Notes: a model not told the origin generated them from the sequence alone. A stretch of DNA of 64,000 nucleotides from Crocodylus rhombifer (GCA_038503035.1 JAVSML010024243.1:4647-68646), one strand, 5' to 3'; counted from the stretch's first letter, positions 10,936-23,765 are shown. Translations and numbers: made by a program.

Positions 10936-13900
10936 AAAACAATTTGACTCTAGGTAAAAAATGAGGTCTGAGATTTTAGGTGGACTGAATCAGAAGAGAT
11001 CAACAGTACAGAAAGGGAGAAAGAAGGGATTTGTAAGAGGGGCCCTACTCCAAGTGCATGAACTTGTGTAAAAAGCTACAAGGAAATACACAAATAAGGT
11101 ATTAGAGAGGGAAGATTGGTTGTTGAGGTTTTAGGAGAAACTTAGATAAGGAATAGGGCTCTGCTCTCATGAAACAAGATTGAAAGAGGAAGAGTTTGCT
11201 GAACGGTGAATGAAGTCCTTGCCACACAGCCATTCTAGCAACTCTGTCAGTCTCTGAAATGGGGCTAATGGAAAAAAGACCACTTCAATAAAAAAATAAA
11301 ACTGGGAACGTAATCTAGTACCTGTGGTAAGCTGCAATCATGTGAACTACGTAAATCATAGCACCTTTGGGACATACTATTTTTGTTCTGATTGTTCAGC
11401 AACTACAGCGAAGGGGCTGGGCCTATGACTGGAATTCTTACAACCTACTGTAATGCATACAAAGAATGGGACTCTGTGACATGAATGTGGTGCTGCCTTT
11501 CCCGCAAAACAGAGGCTGTGATTTTGAGAAGACTTTAAGGACTTAGCAGAAAGGTATCTTGAGCTCTTCCTGTCCATGCACACGGAGGCCAGTCATAATC
11601 TAGCTCTTACTTCTTTTATTTATTTGGTTATATAGGATGAAATAGCATGAAGAATTCCCTGTGGACAAAATAATTACATTTAGTAAAAAATAAAATTTAG
11701 AAGAATCCTTTTCTCTATGTATAAAAAAATATACTGGACATAAACATTATTTTAGAATTTTCACTTACAGACCTTTTAAAACATTATTTCATGAGTTATT
11801 TCAATAAAAAAAGTTTTATTCTTTTAAAATCAACTGTATAAAGGATTTACTAAGAAGGTCCTATCAGTACTGAAAAAAATACCTGATGCCCATGTTTCCA
11901 TCCACAATTTAGAGAGTCAAAACTGCATGCAAAAATGCAGTGTGACCCTTCATAGTTTAACAGATCATAAAAAGTGAGAACTAGTAGGGGGATAAATCAT
12001 TATGCAATGTATTTCTGGTTTATTTATGTTTTAAGGTATTGGTATTTTGGAAGGGATACCATAGGCTTTCTATTGATCATGTCTTCATTTTATTTTTTCC
12101 TAATGACAATACAATTGCATTTGCCACATACATTTGTGAATTGCAGTAGTCCTTCAGATTTAATCTTTTGTTTTCTTCTTTTTCTTACAATAGCAGATGT
12201 GCTGCCTTCCTCATAAAGGAAAATCCATGCATTCACTTTCCAACATCAATTTTTATCTAAGCCTGTTTCAGTACATTTTATTTTACCTTGTATCATAACA
12301 GCTCATAATGAAAACACCATCTATGTGTGTAAAGTATCTCCTGTGTCATTTAGGACATAAACCTACAAAATTTACTCAATATATTAGCACAAGCCTACCA
12401 AGGACTACAGAATGTTTCATAAAATTCACATAATGACTATAAATTAGCATGCAAAATTGTACCTTGAAAATGTTTTCTTCTTAATATGCCAAAGTTTTCA
12501 ACATGATTTTAATATTTTTCTTAAACAGAATAATGCAAATATTGAAGAGCACAAATGTTATGGTTTTAAGCTAAGGAACAATAGCTTTGCTATTTAATAG
12601 TTTTGAAACTAGTCATGTTTAATAAAAAGTCTTACCAGGGTTCATATACCTACAGATATAAGAACTCTGCTATTGCTTCAGATACTTGGGTCTCCATATC
12701 TTGATATGAAGAAAGAGTCTTGGCTGCTGATGAAAGACTTCCAATCATGGTTTTACTAAACAGGTATCAATCAACAGAAACCAATTTATATACAAACACA
12801 TACCCAAACCTAACCCCATTGAAGGCAATGGCAAAATACTTCTGTGGCATTAAAGAGCTCATGATGGTTCCCAAAAGGATTCAGAAAGAGATTGGCTGAT
12901 TTATAATCTGTTTTCTTTAAATTTTCATGCAGATTTGTACATCTGGTAGGTCTGAAGAGGCACTAAAGTTTTTTTTTTTTCATTGCAAACTGCAGTGAAA
13001 TAAAAGCATGTTTAAGTCAAAAGTTCATATTGGAAAAGATGTTAATATATAAAAAAGTTCTGTGAATTTTCTTCACAGTTTGGAGCACTGGGCCAACCAG
13101 TGATGTTAGACAGCCTCTGTATATGCCACACAAGAGACTAGGTAGGAGACAAGCAGCACAGTGGCAGACAAGGCAGGAAGCAGAAAGCAGAGCATCAGAT
13201 CAGGCAGGGAGCACAGGGAAAAAATGAGAAAGCAGAGCAGTAGCTTGGTCAGGAAGTGCAGGACAGGGAGCAAAAGGTGAGCAGCAAATTGAGTAAGGAA
13301 AAGGGGCCAAAGTGATATGTATGGGGAGTGTGGGGCTAATTTGTGGTATGCCTGACAAAAAGGTCAGCCTCCAGTACAGAGAATGCATCTGATACCACCT
13401 CAATAAATATGCCTTCAGTCTAAGCCAACTTCCCACACAGAAGTTAAAAGTTGCAAAAACAGAGTCCTGAAAAAATAGAAAATGACAAATTTGATTATGG
13501 AGAATGATGCTTAACCATGCTGGTAAAGTTGGGTGCCAAATGGTCCTACTAAAAGAATCAGCAGAAATTAGTTAAAATACTGGTACTTATTCCTTTATCC
13601 TTCAGAGATTTAGGCTGCACTTAAAGTTACGCATGTTTAGATGGGCTTAAAACTAGCAACATCAAAATTTACAGTAAGACTTGGCAGGCTTTCACATCAA
13701 GCAGCATACCCCACAATTTTCAAATCCATTATTCATTTATTTACATTGGTAAAACAGCCATCTGCTACTTGGAGAATAACTACATGTAGAAATTAATTCC
13801 CAGATGATCAGGCTGATTCTGTCTGTCTACCTGCAGGATGTAATAATATTGGCTGACATTCTGAAAACTTATTTCACAACCATGAGAGTTGGAAACTTGA

Positions 13901-14355
13901 TTTTTAATATCAAAACCTACAGTATGCTCAGCAGAAACTGATGGAGCCGCAGATTAGCATTCCAGGCTGTCTTGGCTCACTTTGACTACTGTTTTATTTT
14001 GTTACACAATAAATCCCACAGCCACCAATTAATGTTTTATATTCTGATAAATCATGTTTTGGAGTTACCAAATATGTTGCTCTGGAGTTCCTGAGGTTTG
14101 TATGCTTAGAGAAACATATAAATAAGGAAATATAAGTTGTGAACTTGTTTATCTTGTGGATTATCTCCAACTTTTTCTTTCTTTATGATTCAACAACACT
14201 TTCAAACGCAGAGTGAGTAGTAAAGTTTTGAATTTATTTTCAAGAAGAAACAACAGTTTGAAATGGAAAAAAAAAAAAACATTAATAACTGATCAGAGAA
14301 TAATGAAACCCTGAGGAAGCTCAAGGCAAAATGTATCTTCCTTGTAACAAAAAGA
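10936..14355. other. Gene desert; simple runs only
   Basis: AT-rich sequence without recognisable genes or clear repeat termini. It contains a T12 run (12969-12980) and an A13 run (14267-14279). The stretch 13120-13330 is purine-rich with repeated GGCAGGGAGCA-like words and may be old repeat material. Confidence 0.5.
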
Positions 14356-14359
14356 AAAG

Positions 14360-14640
14360 TGTGCATTTGTCTCAAAATAGTTATGTTTATGCTATAAGGG
14401 CAAAAATGGGTTTGTCGATGTTAAATCTTGTTTTTATTCCTGGACTATATATAAATAAATGGGCACAGTATATTTTAATGTATCTTTCTCTGATAAAGAA
14501 AAAAGAAAATGAGAGTGGGGAGGACATGAAAATAATAGAGGTAAGGTGGATAGAGAAGGGAGGAAAAGAAGGAAAAGGGGTATGGGTTAGATGGAATAAA
14601 GATGAAGTGAAGAAGCACCCAATAATACCAAAAAAATAAC
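14360..14640 (+). repeat. Repeat family copy 1, partner of 16790-17017
   Basis: The segment from GCATTTGTCTCAA (14362) through TCTCTGATAAAG (14488) and the purine-rich GGTGGATAGAGAAGGGAGG (14547) matches the reverse complement of 16790-17017. The purine-rich core of about 100 bp is nearly identical between copies. Family unknown. The 102- and 109-codon ORFs here are shadows of this low-complexity purine strand. Confidence 0.75.
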
Positions 14641-15347
14641 TTGTTTGAGTCTCAATTTTCAAATTACGCTGTTTTGGATGAAAAATATGGTACATAATTC
14701 TCATAGTGTATAACATTTATACACTTGTAAAAGACAAGAAATACCTTTTATAAAATAGCCAGAAGATAACTAGTTCCAATATACTTAAGAAAAATGATAT
14801 TGGTAAATAAGTATTGGTTTTCTGAACCCTAAATATTTTAATACCTGTTATCCATGTGGTCTGTGTATTACGCATTCTGGGAAGAATGAAGCTTAGTTTC
14901 ATAAATCCACAATTTTATTTAGGTTTTAGATATTCCCTCAACATAACCTGTAATTTCTAATTCAAAATGCTCTTTTATCTGTGTTATGGGTAAATTCAGC
15001 ACTGTATAACTGACAGTTCTGTTTGAGAAATGAAGGGCTTTCATGATTATATAGATAGCTCGATTATATGTTTGGCCACTAATGCTTAATATTTATATTA
15101 ATTTAACTAATGAGTGAAAGATGTCTTCTTTATCATGGCAAGAAAATGAGAATGAACTTCAAAAACTAAAATATACACCTATATGCTTTAATTTATGAGC
15201 ACATGAAAAGCCTCCAGAGCTGTTTTCTTCTAGCTGCAGCATAATGCTGCCACTAGTTGTTTAACAGAAAGAAAATTTGTAACAGTTGACTATTGTGTGT
15301 GGCCAAAATACATTCTAAGTTTCATTCTATAAGGTGTTGAGCACTGT

Positions 15348-15740
15348 GGGCATGTGTAGCCAAAACAGGAGCCCTAAATTGAAACAGTGGGTTTTAAAAA
15401 ACACCACTTCAATTTATGGCGGATTAAACCCCTGTGTCATGCACACACCCCGCTGACTTACCTGCCTCTCCAGTGGAGAGGAGAGGGAAAGCTGGGCACT
15501 CCCTGGGCTTCGGTGGGGGCTGGGCTTCCCTCTGCAGCAGTGGCGCCCTGCCAGGTGGCACCCACCCACAAGCACCCAGCTTGGGTGGTCCCTTGGGGCA
15601 CTGCAGCCATGTAGGGAAGCACCGGCTCTCGTGCAACTCAGGCAGGCAGGCAGACTCCAAGGGGAAAAAAGAAAAAGATCAGGCTCGATGCTGTTCTTGG
15701 GCGCAGGATGCTTTCCCAAGCTGCTGCCAGGCTGCCCCTC
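15348..15740 (+). mobile_element. MITE of the GGGCATGTGTAG family, right end missing
   Basis: It begins GGGCATGTGTAGC and continues through CCTAAATTGAAACAGTGGG and CTTACCTGCCTCTC. This matches the start and interior of the element at 49148-49780 over roughly 390 bp, up to GCTGCTGCCAGGCTG. The matching right terminal repeat is absent here, so the copy is truncated or rearranged. The GC-rich interior produces ORFs of 75-125 codons that are not genes. Confidence 0.7.
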
Positions 15741-16789
15741 ATTTACTCTACACACAGCTTGTGATCCCACACCTGAATGGTACTTCAGCAACTACTTCTT
15801 AAATGATAAGCACGTTCACATAAAAATCGGTACAAATGACTTACATGTATAAACACTGTTTTCTAGTCTGTTGTTTGCACTCATGAGCAATAATGCCTTC
15901 TTCCACAACAAATACCAGTCTGAACACCAAATTGTCACCATTTACAAGCTTCAGCACACACAATACAGCTTTTGAGATGTGAATTCTAGAATTCTACCTA
16001 ATGTTGTCTGAGTGCAGTACATACAGTAGTTCACTTAATAATTATTAATAGACTTAAAATGCATTAGAATTGAAAAGTTAGTTTGAATAACTACTAAATA
16101 GCATCACCCCTTAAATAAAAGATACTTCCTACAGTACTCATAGAAACAGAGTAATAAAAATCGTATGTTATGAGAGTCACACCTAATCATTGCCCAAGAA
16201 TGTTATTTTGTAGACTTACTGATTTTAGTGACTATACTGAATAGATGAGTTCTGTAAAATAACTAGTCACCTACTAAGGCTGAAACAGGTGAAAGCTTCT
16301 TGCCGTCTTATCTGCCTGCCTTTGCATAAATCCCTATTAATACAAAGGTTTTGGACATGCCCAAGTACTTTATAAAGACCTAACTGGGAAATCAGCACCA
16401 GTGAATTCCTTATTGAGTTATAATTACTATTACAACTCCTGCAGCTTCAGGAGTTGTCTATGTTAGAGAAATCAGCATTGGTGTAACCATTCCTAAGCTA
16501 ATTAAACTCTCACCCAATATTTAGCTCAAGTTTCAGATGTTTCTTTCCAGCCATGTGGACCAGGGATTTATACTCCTTTGTTTGTAGTGACAGCTGAGAT
16601 TCTGTTGTAAATGCAGGATTCCAGGAGTTAGCACTCTGGGCTGGAGCTAGATGCCAGAATGTATTTATCCCTTAATTCAGCCCTCAGTTCTTCAAAACTT
16701 TTGCACATTGAGGATCTTATCATACGACTTAGTTTTTACATGCCTCAAGTTCTCCCTTTTGCTTGTAAGCTGTTTACCCCAACCCCTTT
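15741..16789. other. No gene; AT-rich unclassified DNA
   Basis: No coding signal or repeat termini recognised. Confidence 0.5.
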
Positions 16790-17017
16790 ACCATCTTATC
16801 TTTCATAACTTCTTCACTTTATCTTTTTTCTATCCCATGCCCCTTTTCCTTCTTTTCCTCCCTTCTCTATCCACCTTACCTCTATTATTTTCATGTCTTC
16901 CCCACCCCCCTTTTTTTTTTTCTTTATCAGAGAAGGAATCTTAAAATATACTAAATTAAAAGGAAGGCATAAAATAATTTTAAAATGTGGCTCTGCACCT
17001 GAAAAGTGTTGAGACAA
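16790..17017 (-). repeat. Repeat family copy 2, inverted relative to 14360-14640
   Basis: The reverse complement matches the copy at 14360-14640 from CATTTGTCTCAA (16998-17017 region) to the pyrimidine-rich tract TTCCTCCCTTCTCTATCC. A T run (16910-16921) flanks the core. The two copies lie 2.1 kb apart. Confidence 0.75.
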
Positions 17018-17224
17018 ATGCTGTTGTGATATAACTATTACAGTCACTCAGTATCTCTAAAAAAACTCCTTTAGGTACCATCAGATATATTCAGAAGTCT
17101 CTATCAGTTGTGTATCTAGTGAATATTTTTTTAAGAACTTAGTGTAATAGTGGACTTTAAACAATATAATAAAATCTGAAGTATTTTCCTCAATATCCAA
17201 AATACAATATTGACTATTGTGGCA

Positions 17225-17965
17225 TTTGTAGTAGATACTATGAGTACAAACACCACCCCCTTGGTTGGGTTCCCCCATCTCACCTGTCACAACTTCTTGG
17301 TACAAGAGTGCCATGGTGCTCCTCGGGGCTCTGCCTCCCCTACAACCTGTCCACTCACCAGCTGCTCAGGTGTTTCATTCATTACTCTGCCGATCTCTGT
17401 AAGCCCCTTTACTATGGGGTCTAGCATCAGCTTCAGCAAACCAGCTGGTTGCCTGGATGTTAATATCTCTGGAGTCTCAGCCCCTGATCCCAAAGGGCTG
17501 AGCCCCAGGCATTTGATGTCCTTTCCCCTCCAAGAAACAGACGCTTCTACAAGCTTCAAAATTGAGGGGCTGGGGACTGTCTCTTCCCAGCCTAATGCCC
17601 AACACTGCTCCCCCTCCTTTGATGTGGGGCAGTGTGTTCAGGGCCACCACAACCAACCTCTGGAGCCACTGCCTGCCTGGCCTGCTCTCAGCTGGCTTTC
17701 TCTCCCTCCCCTCCGCCAGCTTCCAGTGGGGTTTTTAAATTCCCCGCTGTGGCAGCATCAGCTGCCATAATCAGCTGGCCACTGCCCCACCCAGAAAGCA
17801 GCAGCTTGAAGAGCTGGTGCAATGCTGGCTCCTGCAGCTCCTGCCCCATTCCTGCTCGTCCTGGTGGTAAGTTTGCTGGAATACGGGGGCCTTGCTTGCT
17901 CCCCCTGGGAATGCCCAGGTCTGCCCCTGGCATCCTTGGTGCCTGTAGGAGCTTCTCCCAAGCTT
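17225..17965. other. GC-rich block of unknown origin with a chance 186-codon ORF
   Basis: A sharply bounded GC-rich island between AT-rich flanks. The 186-codon plus-strand ORF at 17210-17770 has no recognisable domain, is rich in Ser, Pro and Leu, and has overlapping ORFs on the other strand, as expected from composition. The minus strand contains AATTTAAAAACC near 17735, which could be a TATA-like element if this were an LTR. No LTR ends were found. Confidence 0.4.
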
Positions 17966-18484
17966 TCATTGTAAAAAAGTTGACGTAATTTCAGCATCTG
18001 ATGTAGTGAACTTAGGTACACATAAGATTGTGATCTAGTATATAGATCTTGTTTAGTCTATAAAAGTGCATTTATACACTGCCTTCTGACTGACATAATG
18101 TTGACATTTTATTATGTTTACTGGTGATTTTGTACAGAAGGTTTTCCCTCATTATGTCACCAAATTGAGAATGGTTTTAAAACTGGGTTCAGAGAAGTTT
18201 TTCCCTTCTCTGACAGCTGGCACAAGAATTTTGTACTTTAAAAAAATATTAAAAAGGAATCATCAGTGATTAATTATAGACACTAATTATTAAATTTATT
18301 GTGTAAGTACATGAAAATGTAAACATACATATATTACTCTTTCCTTGTAACAGGAGAACAAATTCTGCAGCTCAGAGAATTCCAACAGTATAGAAATGTT
18401 ATTGTTATTTACCCTACATAAAATATTATCACCTTTAAATTAATTATAAGTTACGAGGTGGTAATTTTCCTTAGCCCTTCCTTT

Positions 18485-18760
18485 AGAGGTAGTCTTACAG
18501 AGCTGGAAAAAACCTCAAGGGTCATATAATCCAGTCCCCAGTAGGATACATTGTACCTAAACTATTCAAGACAGATGCTTGTCCACTACTTCCTGAAATG
18601 AAGGAGATACAACAGTTTCCCTAGGCAACTAGTTCTGTTTTCCTACTGTTCTTACTGATTGGAAGCTCCTCCTCCACAAGATTTAATATAAATCAGCTTT
18701 AAACGCCTTGTCTCTGAGAAGTTGTTACTAATTCTCACTTCTTGCCTGCAGGTAGATAAA
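18485..18760 (-). mobile_element. Old CR1 3' end fragment
   Basis: Starting at AGCTGGAAAAAACCTCAAGG it follows the CR1 3' UTR order: TAATCCAGTCCCC, then GATGCTTGTCC, CCTAGGCAACTAGTTCTG and AGAAGTTGTTACT. It is strongly diverged with no ORF. Confidence 0.65.
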
Positions 18761-19030
18761 GCTTTTACTATTTTTGGAAATGCAGAAATTCATGAAGGAA
18801 CCATACCAATAACTATCAGGGAGGAAGCAGGCCAAATGCTTATCCAGTAGTCACAAAAGAGCATGCCTCCTTTAGGCATTTTGATCAATTCTTACATTCA
18901 GTGTAGTGCAAGCTCATAGGTTTTATTTCTATACTACAGAGAAGTATAAAGATATCTGAGCTAGCTTGAATATTGAAACAGTGTAGTCCCAGCTGCACTG
19001 ACAAGCAAGTTGTATTTGAATGTAGACACA

Positions 19031-19258
19031 TGTATATTTGGAGCCATTTCAAAAGGACAGCAGCTGTTACATTTGAATTGTTACATGTGGACAAGTGGGG
19101 AACAATACAAATGTAACAAAACTACTTCAATTTAACCCTGCTTCATCTAGGATTAAGGTTGGCACAGTTTCACTATGTATATTGTTCCAGGCTTGTCTGC
19201 AAGTAACCATCAGAATGTAACAGTTGTTGCCCTTTTGAAATGGCTCCAAATGTATTTG
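19031..19258. mobile_element. MITE with about 80-bp terminal inverted repeats
   Basis: TATTTGGAGCCATTTCAAAA at 19034 is the reverse complement of TTTTGAAATGGCTCCAAATG at 19232. Homology between the arms continues inward through GTTACAT, GACAAG and GGAACAATA for about 80 bp, leaving a centre of about 65 bp. No ORF. Target duplication unclear. Superfamily not assigned. Confidence 0.75.
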
Positions 19259-20158
19259 TGCCCATAAACGTAGTGTTCAGGGAGCTCTGAGCTGCCATTG
19301 CTAGACTGTTTCAGTACCTGAGTTAGCTCTAGTATCTCTACTTTGCTTTGTGGCCATACACCCAGGCTGCTCCTTGCCCCTTCCAAGAGCTCGTGTTCTG
19401 AGTCTGTTGCATACCTATAGTGCATTTAATCCTTGTTCAAATTACATGCCCCTATTTTCCAGTACAAGGATTGCTGGCAGCTGGGAAGCTGGGATTTCCT
19501 CCTTACCCTGTATTAAGACTCTGGGACTGCAAGTTCCCTAATGATTCAGTCCCTCATAAACAGGTCTGGCCTTTTTACATTGCTAACCGTGGTACTGTAC
19601 ATTTAGATACTGCTTACATCATACAATGTAACAAAAATAAAATTAAATGAGACAAAAACAGCACAGCTATTATATAATCAGAACAAGTGTGCTAAGACTT
19701 GATAATTTGCAAGAAAGAGAAAAAACACAGTGCACAGTCCAGTGTCTTTGTAGTCCAAGAAATAGCTATAATATAAAGAAATGCAAGTATTATCTTTTCT
19801 AATGTATCAGATTTCAGAATATTTATGTGCAAGTAACATCTTCTGGTTTTAGAAAGCACAGTATCATAAACTGCTGACTGGAAGCTCAGGCTAGAATTTC
19901 AAAGATGAGGAGAAGAAAGATTGCACTTGGACCTGCTACTGTATGATCATTAAGATGAAAGACCAGACAGACATATAAAACTGGAAAGGGACAATGAAAG
20001 TGGATATTACTTAATACCTATTGGGAGCTGAAAGAGATGACAGGCCAACCCAGCTTGATTTTGAAAGATGACATAAAGGTTAAATGGACTTCTTAAATAC
20101 AATTGTTGGGGTGGGGGCTAAGATTTTGGGAGACTAAAGGACTCCAGGAGAAAGGCCC
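19259..20158. other. No gene; unclassified DNA
   Basis: No coding or RNA signal recognised. Confidence 0.5.
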
Positions 20159-20161
20159 ACA

Positions 20162-20371
20162 GGGTATATCTAGTCAGTGCCAGGCAGCATCATCAAGAGA
20201 TATTTCATGTTAACTACATTAACACTAGCTCCAGGACCAGTATAGCCGTATTAATGCTGAGAAGCAAAGTTTATTATCCTGCGTGCAGTGCTATCCTAAC
20301 TGCTGCTGGTTCTGGAGCCTGTGTTTGGGAAACCTCTGCACAGTGCTGCCTTACATTATATAGACATGCCC
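20162..20371. mobile_element. MITE, GGGYATRTCTA ends
   Basis: Left end GGGTATATCTAG; inverted right end GGGCATGTCTATAT. Just inside, AGGCAGCA appears in both ends. ACA flanks both sides (20159-20161 and 20372-20374), a candidate 3-bp target duplication. About 210 bp and non-coding. Confidence 0.6.
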
Positions 20372-21376
20372 ACAGATGCATCTTGAGTGTGGATTTACCC
20401 CCATTTCAGAGACACAGAAAGATGGATAGCCTGGTAGCTTTTGTTAAAATATATAGCTACAGTATGTCATCTCCATTTCTTTGTAATTGAATTTTGAGCC
20501 ACTGCCCTTTTTGCAGTGATTAGTTCAGCTGTACTTAAAGGCCGCTAAATATCTATTTCGTTTTCATTAATTTCTTTTCTTATAAAATGTTGTCTTCATC
20601 TAGAACAATATGATTTGTTAAGTTGGGGGTATTCACTCTGGGGATATTTTTGAAAACTGATATTGACCCGTAAGGTTTGAAGATATTGGAAAAGAGAGGT
20701 TATTTGGGCATTTATTCAGAGCAAGGAATTGTGATTATTTCATCCCCAAATGGTTCCAAAACTTGTCTCGGGCTGACATAGATACAAGAAGGGCCCAATG
20801 ACTTGAGCTCTGCCAAGACTTCTTAACAAAACCATTTAAATCACTGCTTTACTCAAAAAGAATGAAACAAGTGATTTATAGCCACTGACAGATCTTCCAC
20901 ACATCTTTCTGAAGTGTCAATTTGGAAGATGTAGCAACATTTCCAGAACCTGTTATTAAAAATCATATTTTATTTATTTTGTGATCTGCTATAAGTAGTA
21001 TGGCTTTTATTTTATCTTGATTTCAGTTTTCAGTAGCTATACTGTCCAAGCCAATTAGGAACCTTTGCAAGAACAAATAACTATTGTAAAGCTTATTTAA
21101 AAGCATTTATATTCTCTGTGCTGAGTTAATATTTCTAGGAGTGAAAGGAGATGCTTCTTCTTTGCAGTCACTAACTATACTTTATATTTAAACTAGGAGC
21201 TGTCAAATTTTCAAACAATCACCAGAAGGTTCATTTCTATAAAAGTAAATGCTAGTATAATAAAAATAAAGTAACAAAAATATGATAAGATATGCATACT
21301 CATAGCCAGCCTTATCCATGCAAATAAATAAGAGTGGGCATGTCTACATGTGGGCACTTAACATACATTCACCTAA

Positions 21377-21423
21377 TTTAAGGCACATTAAGGGCATGCT
21401 TCTACATTTTAATGTGCCTTAAA
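21377..21423. repeat. Subterminal perfect hairpin, 15-bp stem
   Basis: TTTAAGGCACATTAA (21377-21391) and TTAATGTGCCTTAAA (21409-21423) are perfect reverse complements around a 17-nt loop. The loop itself contains GGGCATGCTTCTACAT, which resembles the element terminus at 21336. Confidence 0.85.
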
Positions 21424-22863
21424 ACTGGTGATTTTAGGTTAACCATGCCTAAATTTAATACCAGCATAAAGCAAGTATCAAATTTATGTGCGATTACTTA
21501 AAGCACATTAATGACATGTAGATGCATTAAAGCTCATTAACACAGGGACTTTAGTGCTGGGCCTGTCCAGTCACTAGGGGACCAGCCAGAGCCGAGCCCC
21601 AGGGCTCCTGGCTGGCCACCTCTCCTGCTCCAGAGCTAGGCTGCTCTCTGGCAATCCCTAGCTGCAGGCTATAGAAGTCTCCAGCCATGTTGTGCTTTTG
21701 GGCGTACAGCGCAGGGAGCCTGGAGGAGCCAATGCTCTCTACAGGAACCCACCAGGCTCTGTGTGCCCCTGATCTCTATGGCGGCAGGACCAGCACCTGC
21801 TCCATGCTCCTGCTCCCTGCTCCTGCTCAACTCCAGCTCTGTCTCTGCAGGCACTGTGGTGAATTGCCTTTGCCATGTGGCTCCTTGTCCCTAACCATGC
21901 CCCTGTCCTGGGTGCTGCTGGCAGCCCTCCAGGGCTGGCATCATAGGGACAGCTTTGTGGGGGACCAAACAGCTGGCCTGGGGATCATAACCAGCACATC
22001 CTCCTCACTGAGCCCCAGCCCTGCCCCACTCCTCTGATCCCAGGTTCCCCCCAATACTCAGAAAGGTAGGACATAGTTTGAAACTGTATTAAGCAGCCCG
22101 TGTCATTGCAGCTGGGTGGGCACAGACCTCTCACATGCGAAGGAAGGTGTCAATACCAGCGGTGATGTCCTCCTCAACAGCAGGGGGCAGGGACATGTAG
22201 TACTCCAAGAGGTAGCCCTCCAGGTGATGGTGGAGGTTGTGGGGAAGCCTGGACTTTCCCCCCCATGCCATCATAGCTCAGGGTCCTTAACCAAGAATGC
22301 AGGTGTGCCTGGGGCACAATTAGGATCAATAGCAGCATGGCATAGTGGCTCAGGCAGCCCTCAACAAACAGCTCATCATGCACTGGGTGGGGCATAAGCA
22401 GTGAGGGCATGCTTCAGGTGCACAGATGGCATGAGGGGGCTGGCCCTGGGGCACCTCCCCAGAGAGGCCTCCTGCAGGGACGGTGGGGGTGCAGCCAGCC
22501 CCTCACCCCAGTTGTCCAAGAGCCCTGTGTGTCCCAAGTCCAGGTGCCCTGGGCTGTTCATCAGCAAAGCAGTAAGTTGGCCTGCAGAGAGAGTAGGTGT
22601 GGTTGGGTTCTGGAGCTGTGGCAGCAGGTGCTCCCAGCAGTCTGGCCCAGTCTGTCCTGGGAAGGGGGCATGGAAGACAGGCTGCCTGTGGCTAATACCT
22701 AGTGGGCCACTGGCCGTAGAGGAGCAAGTTGGGCTGGGGGCCTCAGCCAAAGGCTGCCTGGGCCCAGACCTGCCTGGACAGCTTACCATGCTCCCTGGGC
22801 ACCCGTGCACTGTCGACTTCTGATCTGAGACCAGGCAGAACAGAGCCTCTGGTACAGAGCATC

Positions 22864-23290
22864 TTATCTCTGCAAAGCTGCAAACTTGCATAAAAGCCTT
22901 CTCTCTTGCCTCTGCAGAGCCTCTAGAAGACATTGTAGGGCCCTGCGAAAGTGCTGCTGCAGGGTCACCCCTACCCACCTCTGGAGCCACCCAGATGCAC
23001 TGGCTGTGCCAGTAGTGCAGCAGGGACTGGTTCCTTCTGCTCCAGTGGCTAGTGGTGGCAGCTGAGAACTGGGTGGTGTGAGATTAGGTGCAGCAGCAGG
23101 TGTAGGAGGCATGGGAGCTGGCCTGGAAGGATTACAATATCTCCTGGAAGACTGCCTGGGAGGAGGTACAGGACCAGGAGCAGCAGCCCCTCGTTTGCCA
23201 CTGCCCCCAGACTTATGGGGGAACTGTCTTTGGCTGGGGTGCTGACCACCTGCTGCTGAGGTCTGTGCCTCTGGGTGCCCCCACTTCACA
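22864..23290 (-). pseudogene. Possible Myb/SANT-type Harbinger accessory protein tail
   Basis: The 141-codon minus-strand ORF has a Pro/Ala-rich middle and ends in a Leu/Gln/Arg-rich stretch (RRALQCLLEALQRQERR) that looks like the coiled-coil tail of Harbinger-linked Myb/SANT proteins. These partner proteins help nuclear import and DNA binding of the transposase. The DNA-binding trihelix itself is not recognisable, so the assignment rests mainly on the position beside the transposase fragment. Confidence 0.35.
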
Positions 23291-23639
23291 GTCCCACACT
23301 CCAGGATTCAGACAAAGACTGAGACTGGTGTATATAGTTTTCAGTTTGTGAGGAGGATTTTTTTGTTGTTATCGGGTGGTGAGGGTGGTGGAGGGGCTCT
23401 GTGTATTGGGGTGAAAACAGGGAGGGGGTTCTCTTTGTTGAGGGGGAAGGTGGGGAGGATGGGAGTGGGGGTTTTGAGGGGAAATATTGGTTTTTATTAT
23501 ATACATGTTCATATCCTGGAGTAGTGCTAAGGGGTGAGCAGGAGGTAGGGAATGCATGGGTGGCAGGGAAGGTGGGTTTTGGTAGGGATGACTGGGTGCT
23601 TCCCACTGTTTTGGTGCTCTAGGTGGGGCCTCAGCTGTC

Positions 23640-23765
23640 TTCAGAGGTGGCCTGGGTCATCCAGAATGTGTTGACCCACTGATCATTATTCCATTCCTGC
23701 AGCGCAATGTGCTGCCACCAGTGCAGGCTGGTGTGGCGTGCCCAGAAGCAGTGGTGTTGATGGGA
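23640..23765 (-). pseudogene. HARBI1-like transposase N-terminal fragment
   Basis: Minus-strand translation gives FWARHTSLHWWQHIALQ followed directly by EWNNDQWVNTFWMTQ. This corresponds to the vertebrate Harbinger transposase N-terminus (FWARxTSxDWWDxIVLQ, then WxDxQWxxNFRM). The frame ends in a stop a few codons later. The DDE nuclease domain is not recognised downstream on the minus strand (below 23640), so only this short fragment survives. Confidence 0.7.

Noticed and set aside
11974..12216. 80-codon ORF with hydrophobic stretches resembling a small membrane protein
   Set aside because: T-rich DNA gives Phe, Leu and Ile codons by default; no conserved motif and no neighbouring exon.
17210..17770. 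186-codon plus-strand ORF
   Set aside because: Low-stop composition, no motif, competing ORFs on both strands and no splice or promoter context.
22376..22990. 204-codon minus-strand ORF
   Set aside because: Lies in GC-rich transposon interior, overlaps ORFs on the other strand, and shows no domain. Treated as chance or decayed transposon sequence.
23286..23606. Pro/Ser-rich minus-strand ORF of 106 codons
   Set aside because: Antisense of a G/T-rich low-complexity stretch inside the Harbinger interior.
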